Assembly: GCA_951804985.1 (NCBI GenBank)
Contig: OX638132.1
Coordinates: 5,251,529 to 5,315,528, forward strand
DNA length: 64,000 nt
Direction of reading: 5' to 3'
From: Dryomyza anilis
Lineage: Eukaryota; Arthropoda; Insecta; Diptera; Dryomyzidae
Part shown: positions 24,714 to 35,819 of the stretch, piece by piece
How the letters are laid out: every line of letters begins with the position of its first letter
How positions within the stretch are numbered: position 1 is the stretch's first letter
The notes under the pieces: generated by a model
The model's database searches: none
Seen by the model: only the letters and a program-made list of their open reading frames with translations
Told to the model about the DNA's origin: nothing
Made by a program: the position numbers and the translations under genes

Positions 24714-24955
24714 TATTTTGTTTTTATATAAACCATAGGTTGAATTAAATTTACAAGTAGTTGGATATATTCCAAATATGTATATAGGAATTTATTTCAT
24801 CAATTATTTGCAATTATTACTTGGTTAAGAAGTACACAAATATTCATAAAATAAATTGATGAGTTTTAAGTACATTTGTATTTTCTGTGTACGTGGCAGA
24901 AATACAACCCCAAAATTGCTTGGCACCCACTGCGAATGAGTAACAAATGACACTA

Positions 24956-25190
24956 CACAGAAAAAAATAATCGACGAAATTTTGTAAACAATTGCATTTA
25001 ATTAAAAGGTCGAAGAATTAAATTCAGTTATTTATCAAAAACATTTGAAATAATGCAATCATAATTGCACCGAATAATTAATTTGCTATATTGACGTACA
25101 AATATTCGTATTAGCAAACGTAATTGCTGATTTAACTAGAAAATGTTTTCGGTGAATTACTGAATTTCACTAGACAACAAATGAAGGTTT
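24956..25190. repeat. Decayed palindromic repeat related to 29587-29787
   Basis: AATAATCGACGAAATTTTG, ATTGCTGATTTAAC and AGAAAATGTTTTC occur in the same order as in the palindromic repeat of intron 4. Confidence 0.4.
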
Positions 25191-25494
25191 TTTAAATAAT
25201 CCACGATATTATTGTTCGATGGCCTTCAAGATTCAACTGACAGCCACATAATTAGTTTTTTCAGTTTGTTTATGAATTTGACTTTAATCTTAGTTAGAAC
25301 TTAAAGAGCGATTTGTAAAACAAAGTAAGAGGGAACACAAATCTATAGATTAAGTTTAATATAAAATATATACTCTTAATTAATTATAAACATTGTAGAT
25401 GTTATGCAATAAATAACAGGTACACCTTAAAATTTAAATTTTTGGCCATAACTGTGGTCATAACTTTGGCCAGATCCATCTGAAATTCATAAGG

Positions 25495-25500
25495 TTTATT
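25495..25500 (-). terminator. Candidate poly(A) signal AATAAA for the receptor gene
   Basis: TTTATT on the plus strand gives AATAAA on the minus strand, about 390 bases past the stop codon. A weaker ATTAAA lies only 23 bases after the stop (25871-25866). In DNA this AT-rich such hexamers arise by chance, so the true end is uncertain. Confidence 0.25.
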
Positions 25501-25893
25501 TCAAAATATTTTTGTATTATTCTCAATGAAACATAATAGAAATCAAATCCAAAACTCCAATCAGTAAAAAGTTTAAATTCCAAATATGTAGAAAAACACG
25601 AGAAATGTCAATTTTTTGTTTTACGTAACAACTCAAAAATTTGAGACAATCTGAAAAAACAAAATATGAGGTCTTGATTATAATACATCTGAAAATCATA
25701 TTAATATTGTGGATATTTTTTGTTGTTGTATTCTGTAATGACGTGCAATTAATATCAGTTACTATATTTACGTCGATTTTTTGTTTCTGTGTACTCTTCA
25801 AAGAAGACAATATGACGACAATAAATTAAATAAATAAATAAAAATAAAATTCAAAAACTAAAATATTTAATAAATGCAAATCAATTAAGCAGC

Positions 25894-26697
25894 CTATCGC
25901 CGTATGGACATCGTGTTGCTCGGAAATTGCTGCTTCGAGGAACCGCTAAAGAAGCGCTTGCACGTCAGCCGCCAGAAAGCGGCGCGAAAGTCAACACTAT
26001 AGAAGGCGTAGATGAACGGATTGATCGCGCTGTTGAACCAACCCAACCATGTGAGGCCCTTTGCCAAATTGCGACTGACCTGATGCTCGTCCAGGAACGG
26101 CGTGATCAGGTAGTAGATGAAGAATGGCAACCAACAGGCAATAAAGCCGCCCACCACAATGCTCAGTGTCTGCGTCGTTTTGTTCTCCTTCTTCAGCGAG
26201 CTGATGCGGTTCGTTAGCGATTTCGGGTGCTGCTGATGATGGTGATGATGATGATGGTGGACGCGTGTATTGCGTGTGGTGTACGAGACGGGAGTAGTGC
26301 CGCCGTCCAAGTGTGGCGAGGCGATAAGAATGCTACCACCGCCACCAGCAGCGGAAGCACGTAACTGTTGCTGTCGCAGGATGTGCTGCTGACGTTGTTG
26401 TTGCTGCTGTTGTTGTTGTTGTTGCTGAGTGCTCAAAGTCGTCTGTGTGCGCTTCAGCGTTGCCGGACATGTCAACTCGTAGCAACCATTCTTGGCGTTG
26501 GCCGTCGCAATGGCGACCAGTGGACACTGACTGCTGGAGGCGCCAGCATTGTTGCCACCCGACAGCATGACTTCCTGCGTGGATAGCGTGCGGGCGGCTG
26601 CCTCTCTTTTCTGACTTGAGCTGAGCTCCTGTTCGGAGGCCTCGTGTTCGTGCTCATTGTCGTTTTCAACATCGGCCGAGGTGTAGCGCTTGAATTT
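25894..26697 (-). CDS. Dop1R2: Dop1R2-like receptor, last coding exon (ICL3, TM6, TM7, C-tail)
   Basis: The 804-bp exon begins after acceptor GCTCTTTCAG with KFKRYTSADVEN and ends at TAG (25896-25894), encoding residues 368-634. The third intracellular loop (to about 540) is long and of low complexity. It has an acidic DNEHEHEASEQE stretch, a run of 11 Gln (458-468), a GGGG patch and a run of 8 His (514-521). TM6 is about 544-565 with CWLPFF at 555-560 (W556, P558). TM7 carries WLGWFNSAINPFIYAFYS with NPFIY at 593-597. Helix 8 follows (DFRAAFWRLTCKRFF), with C613 a possible palmitoylation site. The tail is short and ends NTMSIRR. A frame opened four codons upstream (MLFQ) reads through the acceptor and is not coding. 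Confidence 0.92.
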   Translation of the reverse strand, partial: KFKRYTSADVENDNEHEHEASEQELSSSQKREAAARTLSTQEVMLSGGNNAGASSSQCPLVAIATANAKNGCYELTCPATLKRTQTTLSTQQQQQQQQQQQRQQHILRQQQLRASAAGGGGSILIASPHLDGGTTPVSYTTRNTRVHHHHHHHHQQHPKSLTNRISSLKKENKTTQTLSIVVGGFIACWLPFFIYYLITPFLDEHQVSRNLAKGLTWLGWFNSAINPFIYAFYSVDFRAAFWRLTCKRFFSGSSKQQFPSNTMSIRR

Positions 26698-27064
26698 CTG
26701 AAAGAGCAAAAAAGCTGAATTTAGTGAAAAACATGTTGAACTCTATGTGTGAGGTATGTATGTGTGTGTGTGTGTTTGTGACATATTCTAGAAGGACATG
26801 CTACCAGTCGTTTATAAGCATTTAACCGCCAAGTTAAGTAAGTGTTTGGAGTAGACATCCGCAAGTGACACTAATTACGGTTTGGTCTGGCTTAAATTAA
26901 ATACTTGCCAAAGAAAAACATGTTTACCCTTGCTATAACTAATTTTCTCTTATGTGAATTTGAAGCACTTTTGCCTAGAACTCCAAAATTAAACAAATTT
27001 AAAATTTTGGCGGCACTAATGAGCAACGTCAATACATTCTTAATATTTATATTCTTAAAATTAA

Positions 27065-27640
27065 ATAAACTTTTTTTCAGTTTCGTTTTTTTTCTAATTT
27101 TGAAATGCATTTTAATATATTACTATTATTTCGTATTTCATATTTGTTTTTCCCTTTTTTATTATTTTTTCCGCATTGCTTTTTTTTTGTTTTGATTTTG
27201 TGTTTTTGCTTTGAGTCTTTTCTTTTATTTTTCCTTTATTTTTTTTTTTTTTGTTTTTGTATTTTGCTTTTGTTTCTGCATTTTTGGTTTTCGTATTTTT
27301 TCGTTTTTGTGCTTTTGTTTTTATATTTTGCTTTTGTTTTTATGTTTTTGATTTTGTTTTTGTGTTTTTAATTCGTTTGTGTTTTTGATATGTGTTTTGT
27401 TTTTCTTTGTTTTTCTTTGTGGTTTTTTTGTTTTTTTTAAATTTTCTTTTGTTTTTGTGTATTTGTTTTTGTAATTTTGTTTTTACTTTTTTTTTTGCTG
27501 TTGTTTTTGTGTGTTTGGCTTTTGTATTGTGCTTTTACTTTTACTTTTGTATTTGTGTTTTTGATTTTGATTTTGTGTTTTTGCTTTTGTTATATTTTTT
27601 TTGTTTTTGAGTTTTTTCTTTCATGTTCGTAGCTGGTGTA
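27065..27640. repeat. T-rich (TTTTTGTTTTTGTG)n array
   Basis: About 570 bp of almost pure T/G pyrimidine-rich sequence, the complement of the A-rich arrays flanking A1. It directly abuts the 3' end of Helentron-like A5. Phe/Leu-rich open frames across it are artefacts. Confidence 0.75.
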
Positions 27641-27658
27641 AATGCCGAGTTATATCGT

Positions 27659-28383
27659 TTTTATACCCTACACTAAGAGTGAAAGGGTATATTCAGTTTG
27701 GTACGCCGTTTGTAACACCCAGAAGGAAGCATCTCCGGTATGGAAAAGTATATATATTCTTGATCAGCAGGACCTCCTGAGTCGATTTAGCGATGTCCGT
27801 CTGTCCGTCTGTCCGTCTGTCCGTCTGTCTGTCTGTCTGTCTGTTGAAATCCCTACTACTTTTAAAATTGAAGAGCTAGATAAATGAAACTTATAACTTA
27901 GATTACTAATATACCTACGCTGTATGTGCGCTGTATTGGCGTGATCGGTCCATTGTGACCTATGATCCGACCACTTATGTTCAAATACCTCATATAAAAT
28001 GTACATATAAAGATCAATTTTTATGTATACGTGCTTAGGTAAACTTTTTTGGTCAAATATATATTGATTCATGCTCAAATACATTATAATAATGTTTTCC
28101 GGCAAAAAGACTTGTGGTTCACAAAAAAAAAAATCGAAATTCGGTACACCTACCCATTTGTAAATATGGGTATCAAATGAATGGAAATTCTTCAGCGGTT
28201 GAATGTTTGTAGTTATTTTCAGGATTCGTATACCCTGGTGACCTATATATCACTTTGAATGGTAACCACACATATGTGTAGGGTATTTATAGTCGGCTTA
28301 GACCGACTATAATTTTGATAATCCTAACTATCATAATTACACCTACTTTAAAATTTCCCATGTGATCTAACCTTCCCAACTGG
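27659..28383 (-). mobile_element. Helentron-like family A, copy A5
   Basis: Reverse orientation with all family features: terminal CCAGTTGGGAAGG (28383), hairpin, subterminal repeats, (GACA/GACG)n, TATA core and GTGTAGGGTATA at 27659. One of the best-preserved copies. Confidence 0.85.
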
Positions 28384-28387
28384 TTAA

Positions 28388-28572
28388 AATTTAGGTTGTA
28401 TGGGAGGTGCCACTTCCCTTTGTCCAATCACGTCCATTGCCTATGTCACCCTCCCGACACCTTAGTATCCTGGTGCAAAATGAATCAAATCGGTTCAGCG
28501 GTTTAGACGCGATGCTGGAAAAAACAGACTGATAGTCAGACAGACGGACTACGAGTTTTATTTATATATAGA
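28388..28572 (+). repeat. Dispersed repeat end Q2
   Basis: It contains TATGGGAGGTGCCACTTCCC, AAATCGGTTCAGCGGTTTAG and CAGACGGACTACGAG, then TTTTATTTATATATAG. Q1 at 4974-5118 has the same order in inverted orientation. Probably the 3' end of a retroelement or SINE; unidentified. Confidence 0.45.
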
Positions 28573-29148
28573 TTAATATCATTCATATGACCCGTATTCC
28601 ATTTAATTTCATTATTTTCAGGCATTTTTAATAGGCAACAAGCCACAAAAATAATAATAATAATGTAGAGTTTAGAAATCCAGAGGACTGCATTCGGAAA
28701 CGTAGTTCAAAGCTTCCTTGGCAACAAAAATTCATTTCATTTGAATTTTTAAAATATACTCATCTACTTGGGTAGTTGCATTTTCTACTCCTTTCTTATA
28801 ATTATTTACTCCCTTTTACTAAAATCTGCTATCTTTGTAAAAGTTGATTATATTTGATTTCTAATTTTATGGTTTTTCTATAAAGGGTGTCTACTCCATA
28901 TTGAAATATTTTCAATTCTACCCTATTTCACTCATTTCTATTCCCCAAATTTTCCAAATCCACTCCATTTGCATTGGCAAAAAGTGTGAACACTGCAACC
29001 TTGAATAAAAACCAAAAATCCGAAGACTGGAGGTGAAGAGTTAATAGATATTTCGAAAACAGAATATGATCGGATGAAGTGACGCCATTAGAACGCCAGT
29101 TTGGAAAAAGGGATTCCACAATTTGCGCAAACCACAATGCGATATTTA

Positions 29149-29329
29149 GGGTGTGTGCGAATTCGACTAAATTGCTTACTAAACTAAATTTGGTCGGTAA
29201 TGCAGTGTTCGACATTTCAATTTAGTAAATTTTCGAGTAGACTAAATTGAACTAAATTGGATGACAGCAAATAGACATTTGATAATTAATTTAGTTTAGT
29301 CAGCAATTTAGTCGAATTCGCACACACCC
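29149..29329. mobile_element. MITE with TTA target duplication (PIF/Harbinger-like)
   Basis: Terminal inverted repeats GGGTGTGTGCGAATTCGACT and its complement extend for about 27 bp (through AAATTGC). TTA lies on each side (29146-29148 and 29330-29332). Element length is 181 bp. The 3-bp TTA duplication suggests PIF/Harbinger mobilisation. Confidence 0.8.
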
Positions 29330-29446
29330 TTAGTAGGGCGATCTCAACCCTACACAATATAGCATTTAGGATTCTATTGAGAGTATTATATGAAAGAGTG
29401 CCCGTTATCAACAGAGTGATTGGATGGCTTGAGACTTGCCACACTG

Positions 29447-29552
29447 AAATAAAATTGTATCGCATTTTGACCAGTATTTCTCAATTTTTCGTGTATTCGG
29501 TCAGCTTGACAGACAGACGGACATGGCTAAAGGGACTCGGGTCCATAACTGT
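29447..29552 (+). repeat. Family B fragment B5
   Basis: ATCGCATTTTGACCAGTATT, TATTCGGTCAG and GACGGACATGGCTAAA match the B2/B3 interior. It is truncated on both sides. Confidence 0.6.
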
Positions 29553-29586
29553 ACAAACAGCCACGTGTTATAAGCATCGAAAAACA

Positions 29587-29787
29587 TAATCGACGTAAAT
29601 ATAGCTACCGATATTAATTGCATTCACTAATTTTATGAAAGCATTTGCTATTCTTCGTATCATAAGCAATTACGGAATTGCTGATTTAACGAAGAATAGA
29701 AAATGTTTTCATAAATTTAGTGAATTTCATTGCTGGATTGATTAATGAATGCAATGAATATCGGTTGCTATATTTACGTCGATTATT
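29587..29787. mobile_element. Palindromic MITE (AATCGACGTAAATATAGC ends)
   Basis: The left end AATCGACGTAAATATAGC and the right end GCTATATTTACGTCGATT are inverted copies. Further paired blocks are CCGATATT and GAAGAATAGAAAATG / GCATTTGCTATTCTTC. About 200 bp. Confidence 0.75.
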
Positions 29788-29939
29788 GTTTTGTTTTGTG
29801 AGCGGCTTTTCAATATATTTTCATTTATTTTATTTTCTCTTTTTTATTTTTGCTTTTTACATATTTTGTAAATTTTATTATGTTGTGTCATTTTACATTT
29901 TTATCTCCATTTACCATATTGGATACTTTTGAAATCTTT

Positions 29940-30700
29940 TCTATTCTGACATCATCTAACTGTATTTCACTACTGTCCCTTTTACTATTATCCCACACTT
30001 CCCATTGATTCATTTTTCATTTGACTTCATTTCAATTTGATTCATTTTCCATTTTATTCGTTTCTCATTGTACTCGTTTCAAAATTGGCCCATACTCAAA
30101 GGAGTCATCTCCTTACCCATATATTTGTAACTATATACTTCTTTCCCATTTGCATTTTTTGCCCATTGAACGCATTACCCATTCTTTACACATTTGCTCT
30201 TTTAGACTCATTTCCCATTTAACGTATTTTCCATATGTCTGCTTCTCATATAAATACCATTTGACTTTTACATTTTTAATTTATTTTTCATTTAATTTAT
30301 TTCTATTATGTTTCTTTGACTCATTTTTATTTGACTTATTTACCAATTGACATATTTACTATTTGACTTCAGTACCATTTGAGTAATTTTTCATTCGACA
30401 CCTGTTCGATTTGACTTCTTTTCTATCTGATCCTTCACATTATGTAACCATCCCATTCGGTTACTTAACATTTTGCCACTTTCCTGTTTGAATTGTTTGA
30501 CATATTTTCTTGTTTTGCTCTTTTACCCGATTTACCATATTCCTTTTTATTATAATTTGTACATTTTACTCCCATACGTTCCTTATGTTGACTAATTTTA
30601 TGTTTTTTACATGTTCACCACTTGTTTAACTTTATTATTACATAATCCTCAACCCCATTTTACATTTAGCTCCTTTTCAGTTTACTCATGTTTGTCTTTT
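29940..30700. repeat. Degenerate CATTTGACTCATTTTC array
   Basis: Variants of CCATTTGACTCATTT recur at short, irregular intervals for about 750 bp. Open frames over it are artefacts. Confidence 0.6.
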
Positions 30701-31458
30701 CTCACATATAATTGGGCTCACTTATGTTTAAAGTTATATAAAGTGACTAATTAGTTGGTATTTTTATATGTATGGAGTGACTAATTAGTAATTTCACACA
30801 TTGCTCCCACCATTACCATGGCCACCATACGAAAAATTGTTCAACATATTTACAGAATAGGTACAAGTAAATAGGTTTTACGAAATTCATTGTTAAACCC
30901 TATTTAACATTAACTCTGTATTACGTACAACTATATCAAATGAACTAGAAAGATGTACTTTATGTGATGTTTAAATTTATGTAGGTGAGAATTAAATATA
31001 ACTATACTAAAGGGAAATTCCCACACACCAAGTGTTTCGATTACAAATTATGTTAAAATTATAGATACAACCGCTTAAACGTCGTACAGTGGTTTATAAA
31101 CGTCCAAAATTCTGTATAATTTTTCCTACAGGGAAACGAACCGGTCCTAGACTATGCACCTGACTGGTCCCTCGGAGATAGCTAACCGGCCCTAGTTCTG
31201 ATTCTTTTATATGAAACCAACCGACATATTTAACATAGCGTTGTCCGAGGGAGGGATCAATTAAAACCTGCTGCAGACCTTTAGACCTATCACGGGACTG
31301 GTCATCAAAATCATGTTCAGTGTCCGATACCTTTATACCTATTACAGAACAAGTCCTATAAATCCTGTTGTTACTTTTTTATATATTTTAAATTTGAGTT
31401 ATTTAATTTTATTTTAATTTAAATTTATATATCTATATCATAGGTGTGGGGTTGGTAT
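30701..31458. other. Stretch without recognised features
   Basis: GACTAATTAGT is repeated at 30743 and 30779. Otherwise only AT-rich intronic DNA with a slightly more GC part at 31140-31370. Confidence 0.5.
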
Positions 31459-32887
31459 TAGAGATGGGCGCGTGCCTGTTTTTGATGGCACGGACACGCA
31501 CGAAAACGCACGGGCAAGCGATAGGTGACACGCACGAGCACGATCCCGACCACTAAATTTACAGGCACACACGAGAAGCCCGATATAACACGAAATTTAA
31601 AAAGACACGAAGAAAGCAGGCAAAACGTGAAAAATAACACCGGATCCATTTAGATTTTTGGAACCGAAACCGTTATTAAAAATGAGTGGAGCCATATATT
31701 ATTTTTTTGTTTGGAATCGGAACCTCCATTTTAAAAATCATGGAACCAGAACCGGAACAGATGTTATAGTCTCTGTGAGGGAACGCAACGAACCGGAATC
31801 GAAACCGATATTAAAAAAATGTATGGCAGCGGAATCGAAATTCATTTAATTATACCCTACACTAAACTTGAAAGGGTATATTCAGTTGGGTACGCCGTTT
31901 GTAACATCCAGAAAGAAGCATCTCCGGTATGGATAAGTATATCAAGCCCTGCTGATCAAGACATGAGTCGATTTTTCGATGTCCGTCTGTATGTATGTCT
32001 GTCCGTCTGTTCGTCTGTCTGTCTGTTGAAATCCCTACTACTTTAAAAATTGAAGAGTTAGATAAATGAAACTGATAATTTAGATTACTTATATACCTAC
32101 GCTGTATGTGCGAAAATCGGTCGAGATCGCGAGATCGGTCCATTGTGACCTGTGATCTGACCATTTATGTTCAAATATCTCATATAAAATTTAGGTAAAC
32201 TTTTTTTGGTCAAATATATATTGACTTCATGCTCAAATACATGAAAATAATGTTTTCCCTCGAAAGAACTTGTGGATCCCAAAAAAAAAAATCGAAATTC
32301 GGTAAACGCACTACCCACTTTTAAATATGGGTATAAAATGAATGAAAATTGTGTAATTATTTTCAGGATTCGATACCCTGGTGACCGATATGCCACATTG
32401 AATGGAAACCACACATATGTGTAGGGTATGTATAGTCGGCTTAGACCGACTATAATTTTGATAATCCAAACTATCATAATAACACCTAAGTACTATAAAA
32501 TGTCCGAGCTTTAAAATTTCCAATGTGATCTAACCTTCCCAACTGGTTTTTTGCTTGGAACCGGAATCGGAACCGGAACCGATATTTAAAAGGGTTTTAG
32601 TCCTTGTAATAAATTATTCAAAAATTAAGTTGATACTCTTTTATTCTCTTAAATCCATAAGTAAAACTTAAACAACAGAAGTTTAAGAAATTACCACGAA
32701 ATTTTTTTTTCTGAAGTAAGGTTTTTTTTTTAATTGGGTGCTGAAACAATAAAAAAATCTTTAATGGACGCGTGTCTGATTTTGGAGGCACGGGCACGAC
32801 AACTACTAGCACGAACGAAAATTTGCACGCACGAACTCATATTTTCGGGCGTGACACGAAAAAAATCACGGCATGCGCCCATCTCTA
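31459..32887. mobile_element. hAT-like non-autonomous element C2 (interrupted by A6)
   Basis: Starts TAGAGATGGGCGCGTG and ends GCGCCCATCTCTA. Flanks GTTGGTAT and GTTTGTGT match at 6 of 8 positions, a decayed 8-bp target duplication. The interior carries GGAACCGG repeats. Helentron-like A6 is inserted in the CATTTAATTTG segment. Confidence 0.8.
31850..32546 (-). mobile_element. Helentron-like family A, copy A6 (inside C2)
   Basis: Reverse orientation, from TATACCCTACACTAAACTTG to CTTCCCAACTGG. It has a short (GACA)n run and several small differences from other copies. Confidence 0.8.
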
Positions 32888-33239
32888 GTTTGTGTAATAA
32901 AATTGAAAGAGAGAGTGTGGAGCTCATTTCACATAAGTATATTCAACGAACAAGTAAATGTACTTCCAAAGAAACCATCGTGTTAGCAACATCTGCGAAA
33001 ATGTAGTTAGAAAAAAACACTATAAAAATTTGAAACACATGCTGACAAAGACCTAAAAAAAATAGAATAAAAAAACAACCAGTGTGTAGCACGCACAGCG
33101 AAATTCACTTAAATATGCAGAATCACAACGAGTCAAAAAATGCAAACACAAAAATGAATATGAAAATAGATGCGAATGTTCAATGTGGCTACATCTTGTC
33201 TCGTGTGCGCTTCCCTGCAGGATGTCTGACTGTATATGT

Positions 33240-33598
33240 ACACTCTTAAAAAAGAATGTTTATAATGTACATATGAAAATCTAATGTGTTTTTCTGGTAA
33301 ATACTTATAACCTGACAGAAATACTTTTGTTTGTCGTAAATAATATTTGCTTCTTGCAAACGTGTTTCACACAAAACCACAACATGTGTACTGATTCCCA
33401 CAAAGACTACAATTACTTGTGGGAAACACTGTATATATTTGGTGCATTTCGGACGAACACTTTATTTCTTGTACGAAACATTAATTTAATTAATTGCAAA
33501 CACTTTTGAATTTTGCATTGTTTGCGGCAAACGTATCTACAAACACTTTAGTATTTGATTGAGATAGTGTTTACGGGAATGATATATTTTTTGGTGTG
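33240..33598. repeat. Dispersed repeat J (GCAAAC / TTTGCNGCAAAC-rich)
   Basis: TTTGTCGTAAATA, TTTGCGGCAAACG and CAAACACTTT motifs recur, as at 60217-61234. The right end ATTTTTTGGTGTGT resembles the right end of that copy. Confidence 0.5.
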
Positions 33599-33675
33599 TA
33601 CTCAGTGCATGTATATCATTGTATCGTATCGTATCCTAACATATCGTGCAGTCTGTAGTGTATGCTATTACTTAC

Positions 33676-33859
33676 CTTATTGTGAATACTAATGTCGGTC
33701 ATGTTGTCGTGCCTCGATGCAATAACGCATGAAATTCTTGCATAAACGTAAATCATCACCGCCATGGGAATGAAAAAGGACCCCATGGCTGAAAAGATTA
33801 CATAGCCTTCATTTTGATTGTAGCGGCACTCGCTTAAATCACGTCTACCGGGCTCGTAC
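33676..33859 (-). CDS. Dop1R2: Dop1R2-like receptor, coding exon 4 (ECL2, TM5, start of ICL3)
   Basis: The 184-bp exon runs from acceptor TTGCAG to donor GTAAGT and encodes the end of W306 and residues 307-367, finishing on a complete codon. ECL2 is YEPGRRDLSECRYNQNEGY, with C317 as the partner of C239. TM5 is VIFSAMGSFFIPMAVMIYVY. S329 (5.42) and S333 (5.46), counted from P337 (5.50), are the serine pair that contacts catechol hydroxyls in dopamine and adrenergic receptors. Having both serines argues for a catecholamine receptor over a strict octopamine/tyramine one. The segment RHDNMTDISIHNK begins the third intracellular loop, which continues in exon 5. Confidence 0.9.
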
Positions 33860-35693
33860 CTGCAAGAACGAACAAAAACGAAAAATTAATAAACAATTAA
33901 CTATAAAATATTTGATATGTTTGTTAGGATTATTAAAAATACTAGTGTATTTGTGTAAGGACTTGAACATGGTTTAAATTTTTCCACATTTTTAAAATGT
34001 CATTCAATTTTACAGAAAAAATGATAATTATATATCAGTTAATATGACATATTTAATATATGTGATATGTTTAATGTGGACGAAATGTCGTCTAGTTTAA
34101 ACAAAGTTTAATTTGAAAATGTAACTGAAAAACTGGGCCTACACGGCGGAATATAAAATTCTAAAACTCCAGAAGTATTTGGTTAGAAAAAAAAGTAGTA
34201 GAATTTGACTAATATCAATAAAATACTACTATAATTCAAGAATTTGTCATCTGAATATTAAGAAAGCAAATTACTTAGTTGTCAAAAAGGTAAACAAACT
34301 TTATTCTACTGGATTTTCAGAACTGTATTCTTCGAAAAAGGAACACGTGTTCATGTATCTGCTGTTGTTTTCATCGGTCTTTCTTTGTCTGTAATATTCA
34401 CTCGTATGCTTTGTGTTGCGATGTCGCCATCTGTGCATGTCTGTCGATTGAAAGTAACTAAGTCAAATTTTCTAGATATTCAGAAATTATGTTCTTAGGT
34501 ATCAAAAAAGTAACTAAGTACAATTTGTCTGGATTGCAGAAGATTTTTTCTTAGGTATAAAAAACGTCATGATATACACGTGTTCATTAAATTTTGGGAC
34601 GAAAGCACCAACAACATTTTTGATACCTTAGAAATTAATAACTTATATCAAGAATAATTTTACTTATTTACTTTGTAACAACTAAGTAAATCCCTTTCTT
34701 GAAATTAAGGATTTTTCGGTTTAGCTGTATGTCACTCCGTATACTTCTTGATTCATTCTGAATTTTCTTGGATTTTTTCCCTTCGTGTAAGTCCGACTAT
34801 AATCTTTTTTCCATGGGCAGCCATATATCAGTACTATATAATTAAATGGTGCTAATTTTTAATGCATACTCAGTTTTTTCTACTAAGTAACGTTTTTGAG
34901 AAAATTCCAAAAGTATTTTTAAGCCGTTCTCACCCACTAATTAGAATATAAAAATTGTTTCCGTGGAAAAAAAAGTTTATGAAAAAACTTAAACGCCATT
35001 TTTCTTTTAATTGTCTAGACTTATTTGAATATAATAATTAATGCTAATATTTCAACAAGTTTTTAAGATAATTGGATCTGAACTCGGAAAATTTAGATTT
35101 TCTTATCTTTAAGAATTTAGTAATTAAAAAAATGATAAGGACCTGAAAATTTTATCAATATTTAAGAAATTGATTAACGTAGCACAAGGACTGTCATTTT
35201 CAAATTATAGGGTTTAGGGAAAGATGTGATTTGTCTATAAAAATTCTGTTTCGATACTACCTCAAATGGTAATTTTGGCATACATTTCAATTTGAACCAA
35301 ACAAACGCGCATATTCAGAGTCAATTAAAAGTTAACTTTAAAATTAAAGTTGACTTTTTTGACAACTCACACAAAGAATAGAATGTCATAAACTAGATTT
35401 CAATTTTAAAGTTGACATTAACTTGTTTAGGAATATGCGCCAAAGTTTTTCGAAAGTATTTTACAAGTATAATTTCGAGAATGTCATGTGCAAACATTTA
35501 CTACGCAAATTTTATACACTCTCAAAACATTTTACATGTTTTTTCAAGCATTAGGCTTTTTCCTATAGCACGTGTCGGTTTTTTTTTATTTCAACAGGTA
35601 ATAAATTTAAATTGTAATAAATACACCTTAAAATACATTTAAAGGTTGTTAATTTTTACGATAAATGCAGAATCATGTTTCCAGAAAACTTAC
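33860..35693 (-). other. Intron 3 of the receptor gene (1.83 kb)
   Basis: AT-rich intron. Segments at about 34790-35130 resemble repeat family K, with the CTACTAAGTAACGTTTTTGA motif and the AATTGTCTAGACTTA type segment. Nothing coding is seen. Confidence 0.7.
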
Positions 35694-35819
35694 CAGCCGA
35701 ACATAGGTGGACATGTGATGGCCAGGGCCAGTGCCCAAACGATAAGTATCATGATGAGTGCCAGACGCTTCGAGCGTCGTTTGCGCGAATACGTCAACGG
35801 TTGGGTGACAGCAAGATAT
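35694..35819 (-). CDS. Dop1R2: Dop1R2-like receptor, coding exon 3 (ICL2, TM4)
   Basis: The 126-bp exon has acceptor TACGCAG and donor GTAAGT. It encodes the end of R264, residues 265-305, and two bases of W306. It reads YLAVTQPLTYSRKRRSKRL followed by ALIMILIVWALALAITCPPM. Y265 finishes DRY, the second intracellular loop carries the basic RKRRSKR cluster, and W292 is the conserved 4.50 tryptophan of TM4. The intron between this exon and exon 2 is only 253 bp and holds an exact 82-bp tandem duplication. This exon splits the receptor just after TM4, in the second extracellular loop (…GW/YEPGRR…). Confidence 0.9.

Larger units (their letters stand above)
26698..33675 (-). other. Intron 4 of the receptor gene (7.0 kb)
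   Basis: This intron separates TM5 from most of the third intracellular loop. It contains a T-rich array, Helentron-like A5, a dispersed repeat end, a TTA-flanked MITE, a palindromic repeat, a degenerate CATTTGACT array and hAT-like C2 with A6 inside. A (TG)n run of about 20 bp lies near 26758-26776. Confidence 0.8.

Noticed and set aside
25927..26586. Plus-strand and alternate minus-strand frames over the last exon
   Set aside because: Shadows of the receptor exon in other frames, with no domain content.
27105..27610. Phe/Leu-rich frames resembling membrane proteins
   Set aside because: They are translations of a T-rich low-complexity array, with no start context or conserved residues.
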